DNA from: Sphaerimonospora sp050942215
GTDB lineage: Bacteria; Actinomycetota; Actinomycetes; Streptosporangiales; Streptosporangiaceae
Direction: 5' to 3'
NCBI RefSeq assembly: GCF_050942215.1
Contig: NZ_CP192056.1
Coordinates: 5,146,001 to 5,210,000 of the forward strand
DNA length: 64,000 nucleotides
Shown: positions 24,354 through 33,118 of the stretch, piece after piece
Position numbering within the stretch: position 1 is the first letter of the stretch
Layout of the letters: the number at the start of each line of letters is the position of its first letter
Notes under the pieces: model-generated
Seen by the model: only the letters and a program-made list of their open reading frames with translations
Told to the model about the DNA's origin: nothing
Databases searched by the model: none
Made by a program: the position numbers and the translations under genes

Positions 24354-25394
24354 ATGACCGCTCACTTTCCGAGACTGGCCGCTTACGGTGTTGTCGCCGC
24401 GCTTGTGCTCACGACCGCGGCGTGCGGTTCTTCGGCCGATCGTGACGCCCCCTCGGAAGGGCAGGGCACCGGCCAGGTGGAGACCCTCAAGGTCATGATG
24501 TTCCCCGGTCAGACCTACAAGGTCCCGCTCACCATCGCAAAGGATCAGGGCTATCTCGCCGATGCCGGCATCGCCATTGAAGAAGTGACCGAACCGTCGA
24601 ACATGACCGGCCCGCAGGGACTCAAGGCGACCAATTCCCAGATAGGCATCTGGGCCACGTCGGACATGGTGCGCGGGTGGCAGGCCGGGTTTGACGTCGC
24701 GTTCTTCTGCGGCAGCCTCCCCTACTTGGAGACGACCCTGATGACGGCTCCGGGAAGCGATCTCCCCTCGACGAAGAAGGGCGACTCCTGGAAGGACGTC
24801 TTGCAGGGGCTGTCCGGGAAGACCGTGGGCATCCAGACCCCGGTCGGCTCCGGGATGCACGTCATCTTCGAGTCGGTCATGGCCGCCTACGGCGTGGACG
24901 ACATCACCTACGTCACCACCGGCGTCGATCCCGCGGTTCAGGCCGCATCGCTGGGCAAGGGCACTGTCGACGTCATCCAAGCCTCACCGTCGACCACTCA
25001 GCACCTCGAGGTGACGAAGGCGGCAGAGCCGATTCTCTATCTGCCGGACGGCCCTCCGGAGTATCGGGAGTTCTACGGCAGCGGATGGGCTGCGTCGCGC
25101 GAATGGCTCGACGCCAATCCGAAGCTGGCGTCCGGCTTCTGTTCGGCCGTCGAGCAGGGCCTCCGCTTCATCCAGGACGAAGCCAACGCCGACACGGTCA
25201 AGGCGATTTTGGCCGAGGAGCTCGGCATCAAGAACGAGGCCGTGGCGAGTGAGGTCCGGCAGACCTTCAGCGCCTACTCCGTCGACATCGACCGAGCAAC
25301 GTTCACGAACACGCTCGACCGGTTCACCGACATGGGCTTACTCAAGGCCGAGCCGAAGCCGAGCTTCGACGACGTCGTGTGGACGTCATCATGA
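24354..25394 (+). CDS. ABC transporter substrate-binding lipoprotein (NMT1/SsuA-like)
   Basis: A 346-residue lipoprotein. The signal peptide ends in a lipobox TTAAC (about residue 23). The mature part fits the NMT1/ThiY/SsuA fold: LKVMMFPGQTYKVPLTIAKDQGYL, VGIQTPVGSGMHVIF, and GWAASREWLDANPKLASGFC. The ATG follows AGGAG. No permease or ATPase gene is adjacent, so it is an orphan binding protein. The AtzG-like small subunit and amidase genes follow within 31 and 3 bp, suggesting that the ligand is an amide or urea-like nitrogen compound hydrolysed by the amidase. This link is inferred. Confidence 0.85.
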   Translation: MTAHFPRLAAYGVVAALVLTTAACGSSADRDAPSEGQGTGQVETLKVMMFPGQTYKVPLTIAKDQGYLADAGIAIEEVTEPSNMTGPQGLKATNSQIGIWATSDMVRGWQAGFDVAFFCGSLPYLETTLMTAPGSDLPSTKKGDSWKDVLQGLSGKTVGIQTPVGSGMHVIFESVMAAYGVDDITYVTTGVDPAVQAASLGKGTVDVIQASPSTTQHLEVTKAAEPILYLPDGPPEYREFYGSGWAASREWLDANPKLASGFCSAVEQGLRFIQDEANADTVKAILAEELGIKNEAVASEVRQTFSAYSVDIDRATFTNTLDRFTDMGLLKAEPKPSFDDVVWTSS

Positions 25395-25424
25395 TCCGCC
25401 CGTCCACGAAGGAGTGCTGAGTCG

Positions 25425-25634
25425 GTGTCCGACATCCCCGTTCCCCCGCCGGCGCCTCGCCAGTTCGGCGACCTGGCCGCCCTCACCGGGATGGCCCGGC
25501 TGCCCCTCGACGAGGAACGGCTCAAGGCCGTCGGCGGCATCCTGGCCGACGTCTACGGGATCCTCGACGTCCTGGACGACGTGGAGCTCGACAACGTCCT
25601 GCCCGCCACCCATTTCGACGCACGCTGGGAGTGA
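25425..25634 (+). CDS. AtzG-like (DUF4089/GatC-like) amidase accessory subunit
   Basis: A 69-residue protein with LTGMARLPLDEERLKAVGGI followed by ILDVLDDVELDNVLPATHFDARWE. This resembles the small GatC/AtzG-type subunits that wrap around amidase-signature enzymes. The GTG start lies downstream of AAGGAG, and the stop is three bases before the ATG of an amidase gene, so the two should form a complex. Name assigned by resemblance and context. Confidence 0.68.
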   Translation: MSDIPVPPPAPRQFGDLAALTGMARLPLDEERLKAVGGILADVYGILDVLDDVELDNVLPATHFDARWE

Positions 25635-25637
25635 ACC

Positions 25638-27047
25638 ATGCAGCCGTATGACCTCACTCTGACCGAAGCCTCCGCCGCGTTGAAGTCCCGCGACCTGTCA
25701 CCCGTGGAGCTCGTCGACTCGTGCCTCGCGCGCGCCGACTCCGTCGAGGGTCGCGTCGGCGCGTTCGTCACCATCGTGCACGAGGAGGCCCGGACGGAGG
25801 CGAAGCGAGCCGAGCGGGAGATCCTCAACGGCCGGTACCGCGGCCCCCTCCACGGCATTCCCATCGCTGTCAAGGACAACTTCGACACGGCGGGCGTGCT
25901 CACCACGTGCTCGTCGGAGCAGCGCGCCACCTATGTGCCGGATGAGGACGCCGCCTTGGTGGCCGAGCTGCGGCGGGGCGGCGCCATCCTCGTCGGCAAG
26001 ACGCGCTCCGACGAGTTCGCCTTCGGTGGCGTCACGCCGGGCACGAGCAACCCCTGGGACACCACCCGTATCGCCGGGGGATCCAGCGGCGGCTCGGCGG
26101 CCGCGATCGCCGCAGGTGAGAGTCTGCTCGCGGTCGGGACCGACACCGGCGGCTCGATTCGCCTTCCCTCGTCGATGTGCGGCACGGTGGGCCTCAAGCC
26201 GACCTACGGCCTGCTGAGCCGGCAGGGAATCGCCCCGCTCAGCTGGTCCCTGGATCACCCCGGGCCCATCGCCAAGACGGTCGCCGACGCGGCCCTCGGG
26301 ATGGAGGCCCTCCTCGGGCATGACACCTCGGGCGACCCGGCAGCGGCGCACAGCCCGGCCTCCCGGCCGATGGCCGGCCTCGACCGCGGGGTGGCCGGGC
26401 TCGTCATCGGCGTGCCGACGAATTACTTCATCGAACGGATCGACCCGAGCGTGGAGGCCCGGTTCCGCGAGGCCGTCTCCCGGCTGGAGGCCGAAGGGGC
26501 ACAGGTCCGGGACGTCGAGGTGCCCCTGCCGGACCTCTACCTGGCGGTCGAATGGGGCATCCTCATTCCCGAGGCGAGTAGCGCCGACCACCAGCGGCCC
26601 CTGCGGGAGTCGCCGGAGAAATACGGCGAAGAGCTGCGGTCGTTCCTGCAGGCCGGTGAGCTGGTTCTGGCCACGGACTACATCCGGGCGCTGCGTGCGC
26701 GCACGCTGATCAAGCAGGCATGGAAGGCGATGTTCGACGACCACCACCTCGACGTGTTCCTCTCCCCCACGCTGCCCATCACGGCACCGCTGATCGGCGA
26801 GGACATGGTGGCCTGGCCTGACGGGGTGGAGGAGCCGCTCACGCCGCTACTGGGCAGGTCCGCATGCCCGGCGAACGTCACGGGTCTTCCCGCCATGTCC
26901 GTGCCGTGCGGCCTGGACGCGAAGGGGCTGCCCGTGGGGCTGGAGATCGTGGGGCGGCCCTTCGCCGAGGAGACGGTCGTGCAGGTCGGTGCCGCCTACG
27001 AGCGGGTGTCGGGATGGGACGCTCCGGCGAGCACCGTCATCTCGTAG
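25638..27047 (+). CDS. Amidase-signature family hydrolase (AtzE/GatA-like)
   Basis: A 469-residue amidase with the Ser-Ser-Lys triad: Lys in GIPIAVKDNFDTAG near 77, Ser in AGGSSGGSAAAIAAG and the nucleophile region GTDTGGSIRLPSSMCG near 172. The family hydrolyses carboxamides, or transfers ammonia when part of GatCAB. No GatB is nearby, and the tiny partner just upstream resembles AtzG, so a stand-alone hydrolase in the style of 1-carboxybiuret hydrolase is more likely than tRNA amidation. It is cotranscribed with an orphan NMT1-like binding protein. Substrate not determinable. Confidence 0.87.
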   Translation: MQPYDLTLTEASAALKSRDLSPVELVDSCLARADSVEGRVGAFVTIVHEEARTEAKRAEREILNGRYRGPLHGIPIAVKDNFDTAGVLTTCSSEQRATYVPDEDAALVAELRRGGAILVGKTRSDEFAFGGVTPGTSNPWDTTRIAGGSSGGSAAAIAAGESLLAVGTDTGGSIRLPSSMCGTVGLKPTYGLLSRQGIAPLSWSLDHPGPIAKTVADAALGMEALLGHDTSGDPAAAHSPASRPMAGLDRGVAGLVIGVPTNYFIERIDPSVEARFREAVSRLEAEGAQVRDVEVPLPDLYLAVEWGILIPEASSADHQRPLRESPEKYGEELRSFLQAGELVLATDYIRALRARTLIKQAWKAMFDDHHLDVFLSPTLPITAPLIGEDMVAWPDGVEEPLTPLLGRSACPANVTGLPAMSVPCGLDAKGLPVGLEIVGRPFAEETVVQVGAAYERVSGWDAPASTVIS

Positions 27048-27201
27048 TCGCCGCGACCCACTCGTGACCTCGGATTCACCCGAGGCGGTCTTGTCGTCGA
27101 TGCCCGATACGGTGGCCAGATGCAGCGGGTCGGGACCGTGAGCCGGGGCTGCGTCCGGCCTCGGACAGGCCGATCCCGCTACTGGCCGTAGGGTTGGGGC
27201 T

Positions 27202-27864
27202 GTGATCGACGACATCTGGGTGGACGAGGCGGTCACCGCTCTGCGTCCGGACTTCGCCGTGCTGGTCCTCTGCGCGTACGGGCTGCGCAACGGGCCGAGC
27301 GACGACAGGTCGCGCGAGTGGCTGAGCACGGCCGCGGCCGATGCCGTGCCACTCGACCACGAGAAGATCGAGGCGTGGCGCGCCGCCTACCGCGCGTTCG
27401 GCGCCAAGCCGCAGCGCACCCGGCCCTCGGTCGACGCGCTGATCCGGCGGATGCCGCTGCCGGAGATCAACCTCGTGGTCGACGCCTACAACGCGGTGTC
27501 CGTACGGCACGGCCTGCCGATCGGCGGCGAGGACCTGCGGCGCTATCAGGGGACGGCGCGCCTGGTCCGGGCGGCCGGGGACGAGCCGTCCGACGAGGTG
27601 CTCGGCGACCCGCACATCGGCGAGGTCGTGTGGCGCGACGACGCGAGCGTCACCTGCCGCCGGTGGAACTGGCGGCAGGGCGTGCGTACGAGGATCACCG
27701 AGGAGACGGCCGACGCGCTGTTCCTGCTCGAACGGCTGGAGCCGCTGTCGCTCCACGAGCTGAGCGCGGCCGGAGACGAGCTCGCCGCGCTGCTGGCCGA
27801 GATCGCCCCCGGGGTGCGCGTCGAATCCCGGCTCATCGAAGCCGGGCCGCCCGAACCCCGATGA
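27202..27864 (+). CDS. B3/B4 tRNA-binding-domain protein
   Basis: A 220-residue protein matching the free-standing B3/B4 domain related to the editing region of phenylalanyl-tRNA synthetase beta: IDDIWVDEAVTALRPDFAVLVLCAYGL, LPEINLVVDAYNAVSVRHGLPIGGEDL and a C-terminal ADALFLLERLEPLSLHE. The key pieces LVVDAYN and GLPIGGED are conserved in the family. Such proteins are suspected to clear mischarged tRNA or to bind free aminoacyl groups, but the role is not settled. Start GTG lies close to a probable promoter; it is apparently monocistronic. Confidence 0.78.
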   Translation: MIDDIWVDEAVTALRPDFAVLVLCAYGLRNGPSDDRSREWLSTAAADAVPLDHEKIEAWRAAYRAFGAKPQRTRPSVDALIRRMPLPEINLVVDAYNAVSVRHGLPIGGEDLRRYQGTARLVRAAGDEPSDEVLGDPHIGEVVWRDDASVTCRRWNWRQGVRTRITEETADALFLLERLEPLSLHELSAAGDELAALLAEIAPGVRVESRLIEAGPPEPR

Positions 27865-28175
27865 CCGGCCAGTGACCACTCTCACATCGCGCGGACGAGC
27901 CGAGGTGCCCCGGCCGCCGATGGTCGGCCCGGTGGAAAGCCCGGGCCTGCGAGGAGTCCTCAGCGGGTGAAGCAGAGGAGGCGTCACCTCGATCGATGCG
28001 ACCGGGTTATGGTGGGCGGGAGGGGCACCTGGTGAGCGTGACCTCACCGATCGATCCTGGGAAGATAGGGCGGAGCCTGGAACAGGCTACGCGCTCCTGA
28101 CTGTTTTAAGCCGGGTAGCCTTGGACAGGTTCACCAAACATCAACGCCGATCTGCGGAAGAGGGCGATTTCCGCC
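27865..28175. other. Non-coding upstream region of kgd
   Basis: I see no gene, strong hairpin or recognised operator in these 311 bp. The final 100 bp are less GC-rich (CTGTTTTAAGCC near 28100), so the promoter for kgd is probably there. Confidence 0.4.
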
Positions 28176-31100
28176 GTGTCGTCTGAATCGTCGCGGACAG
28201 ACCCGCTGGCAAGCTTCGGACAGAACGAATGGCTTGTCGACGAGCTTTACCAGAAGTACCTCGAGGACCCCGAGTCCGTGGACAAGGCCTGGTGGCACTT
28301 CTTCGCTGACTACAGCGGGGCCGGGAAGACCGCACCCCCTGAGGCCGTCACGCCGCCGGGGGCTCCGGGCGAGACGCCGAACGGGGCGAAGGTCGCGGCC
28401 ACCGGGGCTGCCCCGCAGACGATGCCCGCGGCACGGCCCGCTCCCGCGGCTCCCGCCGCTCCCAAGGCCAAGGCCGCCCCGGCGGCCAAGAAGGCGAAGC
28501 CGGCGGCCACCCCGGTTCCCGCCGGCGCCGAGGTGCGGCTGCGCGGCGCCGCCGCCCGTACGGCCCTCAACATGGAGGCGTCGCTGGCGGTGCCGACCGC
28601 GACCAGCGTGCGCGCGGTCCCGGCGAAGCTGCTCATCGACAACCGCATCGTCATAAACAACCACCTGCAGCGCGGGCGCGGCGGCAAGATCTCCTTCACC
28701 CACCTGATCGGCTACGCCATCGTCAAGGCACTCGAGACGATGCCAGAGATGAACCACTCCTACGCCGAGGTCGACGGCAAGCCGGTCCTGGTCAAGCCGG
28801 AGCACGTCGGCCTGGGCCTGGCGATCGACGTGCAGAAGGAGGACGGCAGCCGCCAGCTCCTCGTCCCGTCGATCAAGGAGGCGGAGACCCTCGACTTCCG
28901 CGGGTTCTGGGTGGCGTACGAGGAGATCGTGCGCAAGGCACGCGCCGGCAAGCTCGCCGTGGAGGACTTCCAGGGCACCACGATCTCGCTGACCAACCCG
29001 GGCACGATCGGCACGGTCCACTCGGTGCCGCGGCTGATGCCCGGCCAGGGCACGATCGTCGGCGTCGGCGCCATGGAGTACCCGGCGGAGTACCAGGGCG
29101 CTTCGGCGGACACGCTGTCCCGCCTCGCGATCAGCAAGGTGATGACGCTCACCTCCACGTACGACCACCGGATCATCCAGGGCGCCCAGTCGGGCGACTT
29201 CCTGCGCCGGATCCACCAGCTCCTGCTGGGCGCCGACGGCTTCTACGACGAGATCTTCCAGTCGCTGCGCATTCCGTACGAGCCGATCCGCTGGGTTCCC
29301 GACATCTCCGCCACGCACGACGACGACGTGGCCAAGTCCGCCCGCGTGCTCGAGCTGATCCACGCCTACCGGGTCCGCGGTCACCTGATGGCCGACACCG
29401 ACCCGTTGGAGTACAAGCAGCGCAAGCACCCGGACCTGGACATCAAGTCACACGGCCTGACGCTGTGGGACCTGGAGCGCGAGTTCGCCACGGGCGGTTT
29501 CGGCGGCCGCCCGCTGATGAAGCTGCGCGACATCCTCGGCGTGCTGCGCGACTCGTACTGCCGCACGGTCGGCATCGAGTACATGCACATCCAGGAGCCC
29601 GAGGAGCGGGCCTGGATCCAGGCACGGGTGGAGAAGCCGCACGCCAAGCCCGACCGCGAGGAGCAGCTGAACATCCTGCGCCGGCTCAACACGGCCGAGG
29701 CGTTCGAGACCTTCCTGCAGACCAAGTACGTCGGGCAGAAGCGGTTCTCGCTGGAGGGCGGCGAGTCGCTCATCCCGCTGCTCGACTCGGTGATCAGCGC
29801 GGCGGCGGACGACGAGCTCGACGAGGTCGTGATCGGCATGGCCCACCGCGGCCGGCTGAACGTCCTGGCGAACATCGTCGGCAAGTCCTACGCCCAGGTG
29901 TTCGGGGAGTTCGAGGGCAACCTCGATCCGCGCAGCGCGCACGGCTCCGGCGACGTGAAGTACCACCTGGGCGCGAGCGGCGACTTCGTCGGCGTCAACG
30001 GCACCAAGATCAAGGCGTCGGTCGTGGCGAACCCCTCCCACCTGGAGGCCGTCGACCCCGTCCTCGAGGGTGTCGTCCGCGCCAAGCAGGACCTGCTGGA
30101 GCGGGGCGAGGAGGGCTTCACCGTCCTGCCCGTGCTCATCCACGGCGACGCGGCGTTCGCGGGTCAAGGTGTGGTGGCCGAGACCCTGCACCTGTCGCAG
30201 CTGCGCGGCTACCGCACCGGCGGCACCGTGCACATCGTGGTGAACAACCAGGTCGGCTTCACGACCAGCCCGGCGAGCTCCCGCTCCTCCGTCTACGCGA
30301 CGGACGTGGCCCGGATGATCCAGGCGCCGATCTTCCACGTGAACGGCGACGACCCTGAGGCGGTCGTACGTGTCGGCCGGCTGGCCTTCGAGTACCGCCA
30401 GGCGTTCCGCAAGGACGTCGTGATCGACATGATCTGCTACCGGCGGCGCGGCCACAACGAGACCGACAACCCGGCGTTCACCCAGCCGCTCATGTACGAC
30501 CTGATCGACGCCAAGCGGTCCACCAGGAAGCTCTACACCGAGGCCCTGATCGGCCGTGGCGACATAACGGTCGAGGAGGCCGAGCAGGCGCTGCGCGACT
30601 ACCAGGAGCAGCTCGAACGGGCGTTCACCGAGACGCGGGAGGCCTCGAAGAAGCCGCTCGAGCCCGGTTCGGTCGTGGTGCCGGAGCCGGACGAGGTGAT
30701 TCCGTGGTCGCACGAGGACACCAAGACCGCGATCTCGGACGAGACGGTCAAGCGGGTCATCGAGACCCAGCTCAACCTGCCCGAGGGCTTCACCGTGCAT
30801 CCGCGCCTCGCCCCGGTGCTGCAGCGCCGCGGCACCATGATCACCGATGACACCATCGACTGGGCGACGGGCGAGACCCTGGCCTTCGGCTCGCTGCTCA
30901 TCGACGGGCACCCGGTGCGGCTGGTCGGTCAGGACTCCCGGCGCGGCACGTTCGGTCAGCGGCACGCCGTGCTCGTCGACCGGATGACCGGCGAGGAGCA
31001 CACGCCGCTCAAGGCCTTCAACCACGACACGACGAAGTTCTACGTGTACGACTCGCTGCTCAGCGAGTTCGCCGCCATGGGCTTCGAGTACGGCTACAGC

Positions 31101-31883
31101 CTGGTCAGACCGGACGCCCTGGTCTGCTGGGAGGCCCAGTTCGGCGACTTCGCCAACGGCGCCCAGTCGATAATCGATGAGTTCATCTCGTCCGGTGAGC
31201 AGAAGTGGGGTCAGCGCTCCTCGGTCGTGCTGCTGCTGCCGCACGGCTACGAGGGCCAGGGGCCGGACCACTCCTCCGGCCGCATCGAGCGTTTCCTGCA
31301 GCTGTGCGCCCTGGACAACATGACCGTCGCCCAGCCGAGCACCCCGGCGAGCTACTTCCACCTGCTCCGCTGGCAGGTGCTGTCCAACCGGCACCGGCCG
31401 CTGATCGTGTTCACGCCCAAGTCGCTGCTGCGGCTGAAGGCGGCGGCCTCCGCGACGGCGGACTTCACCTCGGGCTCGTTCCGGCCGGTCATCGGAGACT
31501 CGACCGTGGATCCGGCGGCGGTCACCCGGGTCGTCGTCTGCTCGGGCAGGATCTACTACGACCTGCTCGCGCGCCGGGAGAAGTCCGGCAGGCATGACGT
31601 CGCGCTGGTCCGGCTGGAGCGCATCTACCCGTTCCCGGAGAACCCGCTGAGCGCCGAGCTCGACCGCTACGGCGCCGACGTCGATCTGATCTGGGCACAG
31701 GACGAGCCGGTCAACATGGGGCCGTGGCCGTACCTGAGCCTGAAGATGATCGAAAAGCCGGAACTGCTGGGCGGGCGCAGGATGCGGCGGGTGTCGCGGA
31801 CGCCGAACTCGTCGCCGGCGACCGGCTCGCACGCCAAGCACGACGCGGAGCTGGCCGCCATCCTGGAGGAGATCTTCGGATAG
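28176..31883 (+). CDS. kgd: Multifunctional 2-oxoglutarate decarboxylase/dehydrogenase E1 with E2-type acyltransferase domain
   Basis: A 1235-residue fusion. The N-terminus (FGQNEWLVDELYQKYLEDPE) is the usual SucA arm. Residues 45-110 are an Ala/Pro/Lys-rich linker. Residues 120-340 are an E2-type succinyltransferase domain with YDHRIIQGAQSGDFL. The rest is the thiamine-dependent E1: MAHRGRLNVLANIVGK, HIVVNNQVGFTT, GFEYGYSLVRPDAL and the transketolase C-terminal region. It decarboxylates 2-oxoglutarate in the TCA cycle. No lipoyl domain is present, as in mycobacterial Kgd. The GTG start follows GGAAGAGGG at a somewhat long distance. A strong terminator follows. Confidence 0.96.
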   Translation: MSSESSRTDPLASFGQNEWLVDELYQKYLEDPESVDKAWWHFFADYSGAGKTAPPEAVTPPGAPGETPNGAKVAATGAAPQTMPAARPAPAAPAAPKAKAAPAAKKAKPAATPVPAGAEVRLRGAAARTALNMEASLAVPTATSVRAVPAKLLIDNRIVINNHLQRGRGGKISFTHLIGYAIVKALETMPEMNHSYAEVDGKPVLVKPEHVGLGLAIDVQKEDGSRQLLVPSIKEAETLDFRGFWVAYEEIVRKARAGKLAVEDFQGTTISLTNPGTIGTVHSVPRLMPGQGTIVGVGAMEYPAEYQGASADTLSRLAISKVMTLTSTYDHRIIQGAQSGDFLRRIHQLLLGADGFYDEIFQSLRIPYEPIRWVPDISATHDDDVAKSARVLELIHAYRVRGHLMADTDPLEYKQRKHPDLDIKSHGLTLWDLEREFATGGFGGRPLMKLRDILGVLRDSYCRTVGIEYMHIQEPEERAWIQARVEKPHAKPDREEQLNILRRLNTAEAFETFLQTKYVGQKRFSLEGGESLIPLLDSVISAAADDELDEVVIGMAHRGRLNVLANIVGKSYAQVFGEFEGNLDPRSAHGSGDVKYHLGASGDFVGVNGTKIKASVVANPSHLEAVDPVLEGVVRAKQDLLERGEEGFTVLPVLIHGDAAFAGQGVVAETLHLSQLRGYRTGGTVHIVVNNQVGFTTSPASSRSSVYATDVARMIQAPIFHVNGDDPEAVVRVGRLAFEYRQAFRKDVVIDMICYRRRGHNETDNPAFTQPLMYDLIDAKRSTRKLYTEALIGRGDITVEEAEQALRDYQEQLERAFTETREASKKPLEPGSVVVPEPDEVIPWSHEDTKTAISDETVKRVIETQLNLPEGFTVHPRLAPVLQRRGTMITDDTIDWATGETLAFGSLLIDGHPVRLVGQDSRRGTFGQRHAVLVDRMTGEEHTPLKAFNHDTTKFYVYDSLLSEFAAMGFEYGYSLVRPDALVCWEAQFGDFANGAQSIIDEFISSGEQKWGQRSSVVLLLPHGYEGQGPDHSSGRIERFLQLCALDNMTVAQPSTPASYFHLLRWQVLSNRHRPLIVFTPKSLLRLKAAASATADFTSGSFRPVIGDSTVDPAAVTRVVVCSGRIYYDLLARREKSGRHDVALVRLERIYPFPENPLSAELDRYGADVDLIWAQDEPVNMGPWPYLSLKMIEKPELLGGRRMRRVSRTPNSSPATGSHAKHDAELAAILEEIFG

Positions 31884-31923
31884 CGACCCCGATTCGCCAC
31901 CCGGCGAGCCGTACGAGAAAGAT

Positions 31924-31959
31924 GGAAGTCCCCCGCGATCTCGATCGTGGGGGACTTCC
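31924..31959 (+). terminator. Rho-independent-type terminator after kgd
   Basis: GGAAGTCCCCC and its exact complement GGGGGACTTCC form an 11-bp stem with an inner CGATC/GATCG stem, 41 bp after the kgd stop. There is no long T run, as is common in high-GC actinomycetes. Confidence 0.8.
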
Positions 31960-32016
31960 CCATGAAAAGGCACATTTCGAGCGAGCGCGAATTCCGCCGA
32001 CTGGAGAAAAGAGGAT

Positions 32017-32190
32017 ATGTACTTCACCGACAGGGGCATCGAGGAGCTCGTCGACCGGCGCGGCGAGGAGGAGGTCAGCATGAGCTGGCTGGCCGAGCGG
32101 CTGCGGGAGTTCGTCGACCTCAACCCGGAGTTCGAGACCCCGATGGATCGGCTGGCCACCTGGCTGGCCCGGCTGGACGAGGAGGACTGA
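32017..32190 (+). CDS. DUF6104 family small protein
   Basis: A 57-residue acidic protein beginning MYFTDRGIEELVDRRGEEEV and continuing with MSWLAERLREFVDLNPEFE and a Trp/Leu-rich helix DRLATWLARLDEED. The pattern matches the short actinomycete family DUF6104, typically found just downstream of the oxoglutarate dehydrogenase gene, as here. Function unknown. The ATG follows GAGAAAAGAGG. The kgd terminator lies between the two genes, so it probably has its own promoter. Confidence 0.8.
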   Translation: MYFTDRGIEELVDRRGEEEVSMSWLAERLREFVDLNPEFETPMDRLATWLARLDEED

Positions 32191-32220
32191 CGCGGCCGGC
32201 CCGGCCCCTCCCCTTCCCCA

Positions 32221-32262
32221 ACGCGATACATCTTGACTTCCCAAAGACGCGATATATCGTGT
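32221..32262 (+). promoter_or_regulatory. PadR-type operator and promoter of the DUF4097-PadR operon
   Basis: ACGCGATATATCGTGT (32247-32262) is a 16-bp near-perfect palindrome with an ATAT core, typical of PadR operators. A diverged copy, ACGCGATACATCTTGA, starts 26 bp upstream. TTGACT at 32233 is a plausible -35, putting the palindrome over the -10 and start site, as expected for repression by the PadR protein encoded in this operon. Confidence 0.6.
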
Positions 32263-32299
32263 TAAGTGATGCTTCGATCGCATGGGAAGGGCCGAGCCG

Positions 32300-33118
32300 A
32301 TGCCTCAATGGACCGTCCACGAGCCCGGACGGCTGACCTTCGACACCGTCACCGATCTGAGCGTGCGGATCGTGGCCGGACGTCTGGCCGTGCTGGCCAG
32401 CGACGGGCCCCCCACGCTGGAGGTGACCGATGTCCAGAAATCACCGCTTGTCGTGACCCACGATGACGGTCACCTCTCCGTGGCCTACCGAGACCTGACC
32501 TGGGACGGCATCCTCGACTGGCTGAGGCCGGGGACGCAGTCGACGACGCTGACGCTGACCGTGCCGAGCGACTGCCCGGTCCAGGTCGGGGTGATCTCCG
32601 CGTCCGCCGTCGTCACCGGTTTCGAGAAGCGCGCCAACGTCAAGAGCGCCTCCGGTGAGATCGTGCTCGACGGGGTGAGCGGCGAGGTGCACGCCGAGAC
32701 GGTGTCCGGAGCGGTGGAGAGCCGGGGCCTGGCGGGTGACATGGACTTCACCAGCGTGTCGGGAGATCTGACGGTCGCCGGCGGAACCCCGCGCCGGCTC
32801 AACGCCAAGACCGTCTCCGGCCGGATAACGGCGGATCTGCTGCTCACGCCGACCGGCCATGTCACGCTGAACAGCGTCGGCGGCGCCATCGTCGTACGGC
32901 TCCCGCGATCGGTCGACGCCGACGTCACGCTGCGCTCCGCCTCGGGCCGGCTGAAGTCGGCCTTCCCCGGGCTCGTCGGCGCTCGCCCGGGGTCGAAATC
33001 GCTCACCGGACGGCTCGGTGGCGGAATGGCGTACGTCTCGGCCAACACGGTCTCCGGCGACGTCACGCTGCTCAGCAAGGAGACCACGCAAGCGGACGCG
33101 GAAGAGGAGATGGCATGA
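32300..33118 (+). CDS. DUF4097 beta-strand repeat protein
   Basis: A 272-residue protein made of repeated beta-strand turns such as VKSASGEIVLDGVSGEVHAETVSG, FTSVSGDLTVAGG, AKTVSGRITADL and ANTVSGDVTLLS, in which (T/S)VSG(D/R/E) recurs. This is the DUF4097 beta-solenoid. No signal peptide is seen, so it appears cytoplasmic. The ATG follows GGAAGG. It is coupled by an ATGA overlap to a PadR regulator, a very common pair in actinomycetes, but its role is unknown; proposals include sensing of envelope stress. Confidence 0.85.
   Translation: MPQWTVHEPGRLTFDTVTDLSVRIVAGRLAVLASDGPPTLEVTDVQKSPLVVTHDDGHLSVAYRDLTWDGILDWLRPGTQSTTLTLTVPSDCPVQVGVISASAVVTGFEKRANVKSASGEIVLDGVSGEVHAETVSGAVESRGLAGDMDFTSVSGDLTVAGGTPRRLNAKTVSGRITADLLLTPTGHVTLNSVGGAIVVRLPRSVDADVTLRSASGRLKSAFPGLVGARPGSKSLTGRLGGGMAYVSANTVSGDVTLLSKETTQADAEEEMA

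Noticed and set aside
25638..27047. GatA subunit of tRNA amidotransferase
   Set aside because: No gatB follows, the small partner resembles AtzG, and a solute-binding protein is in the same operon.
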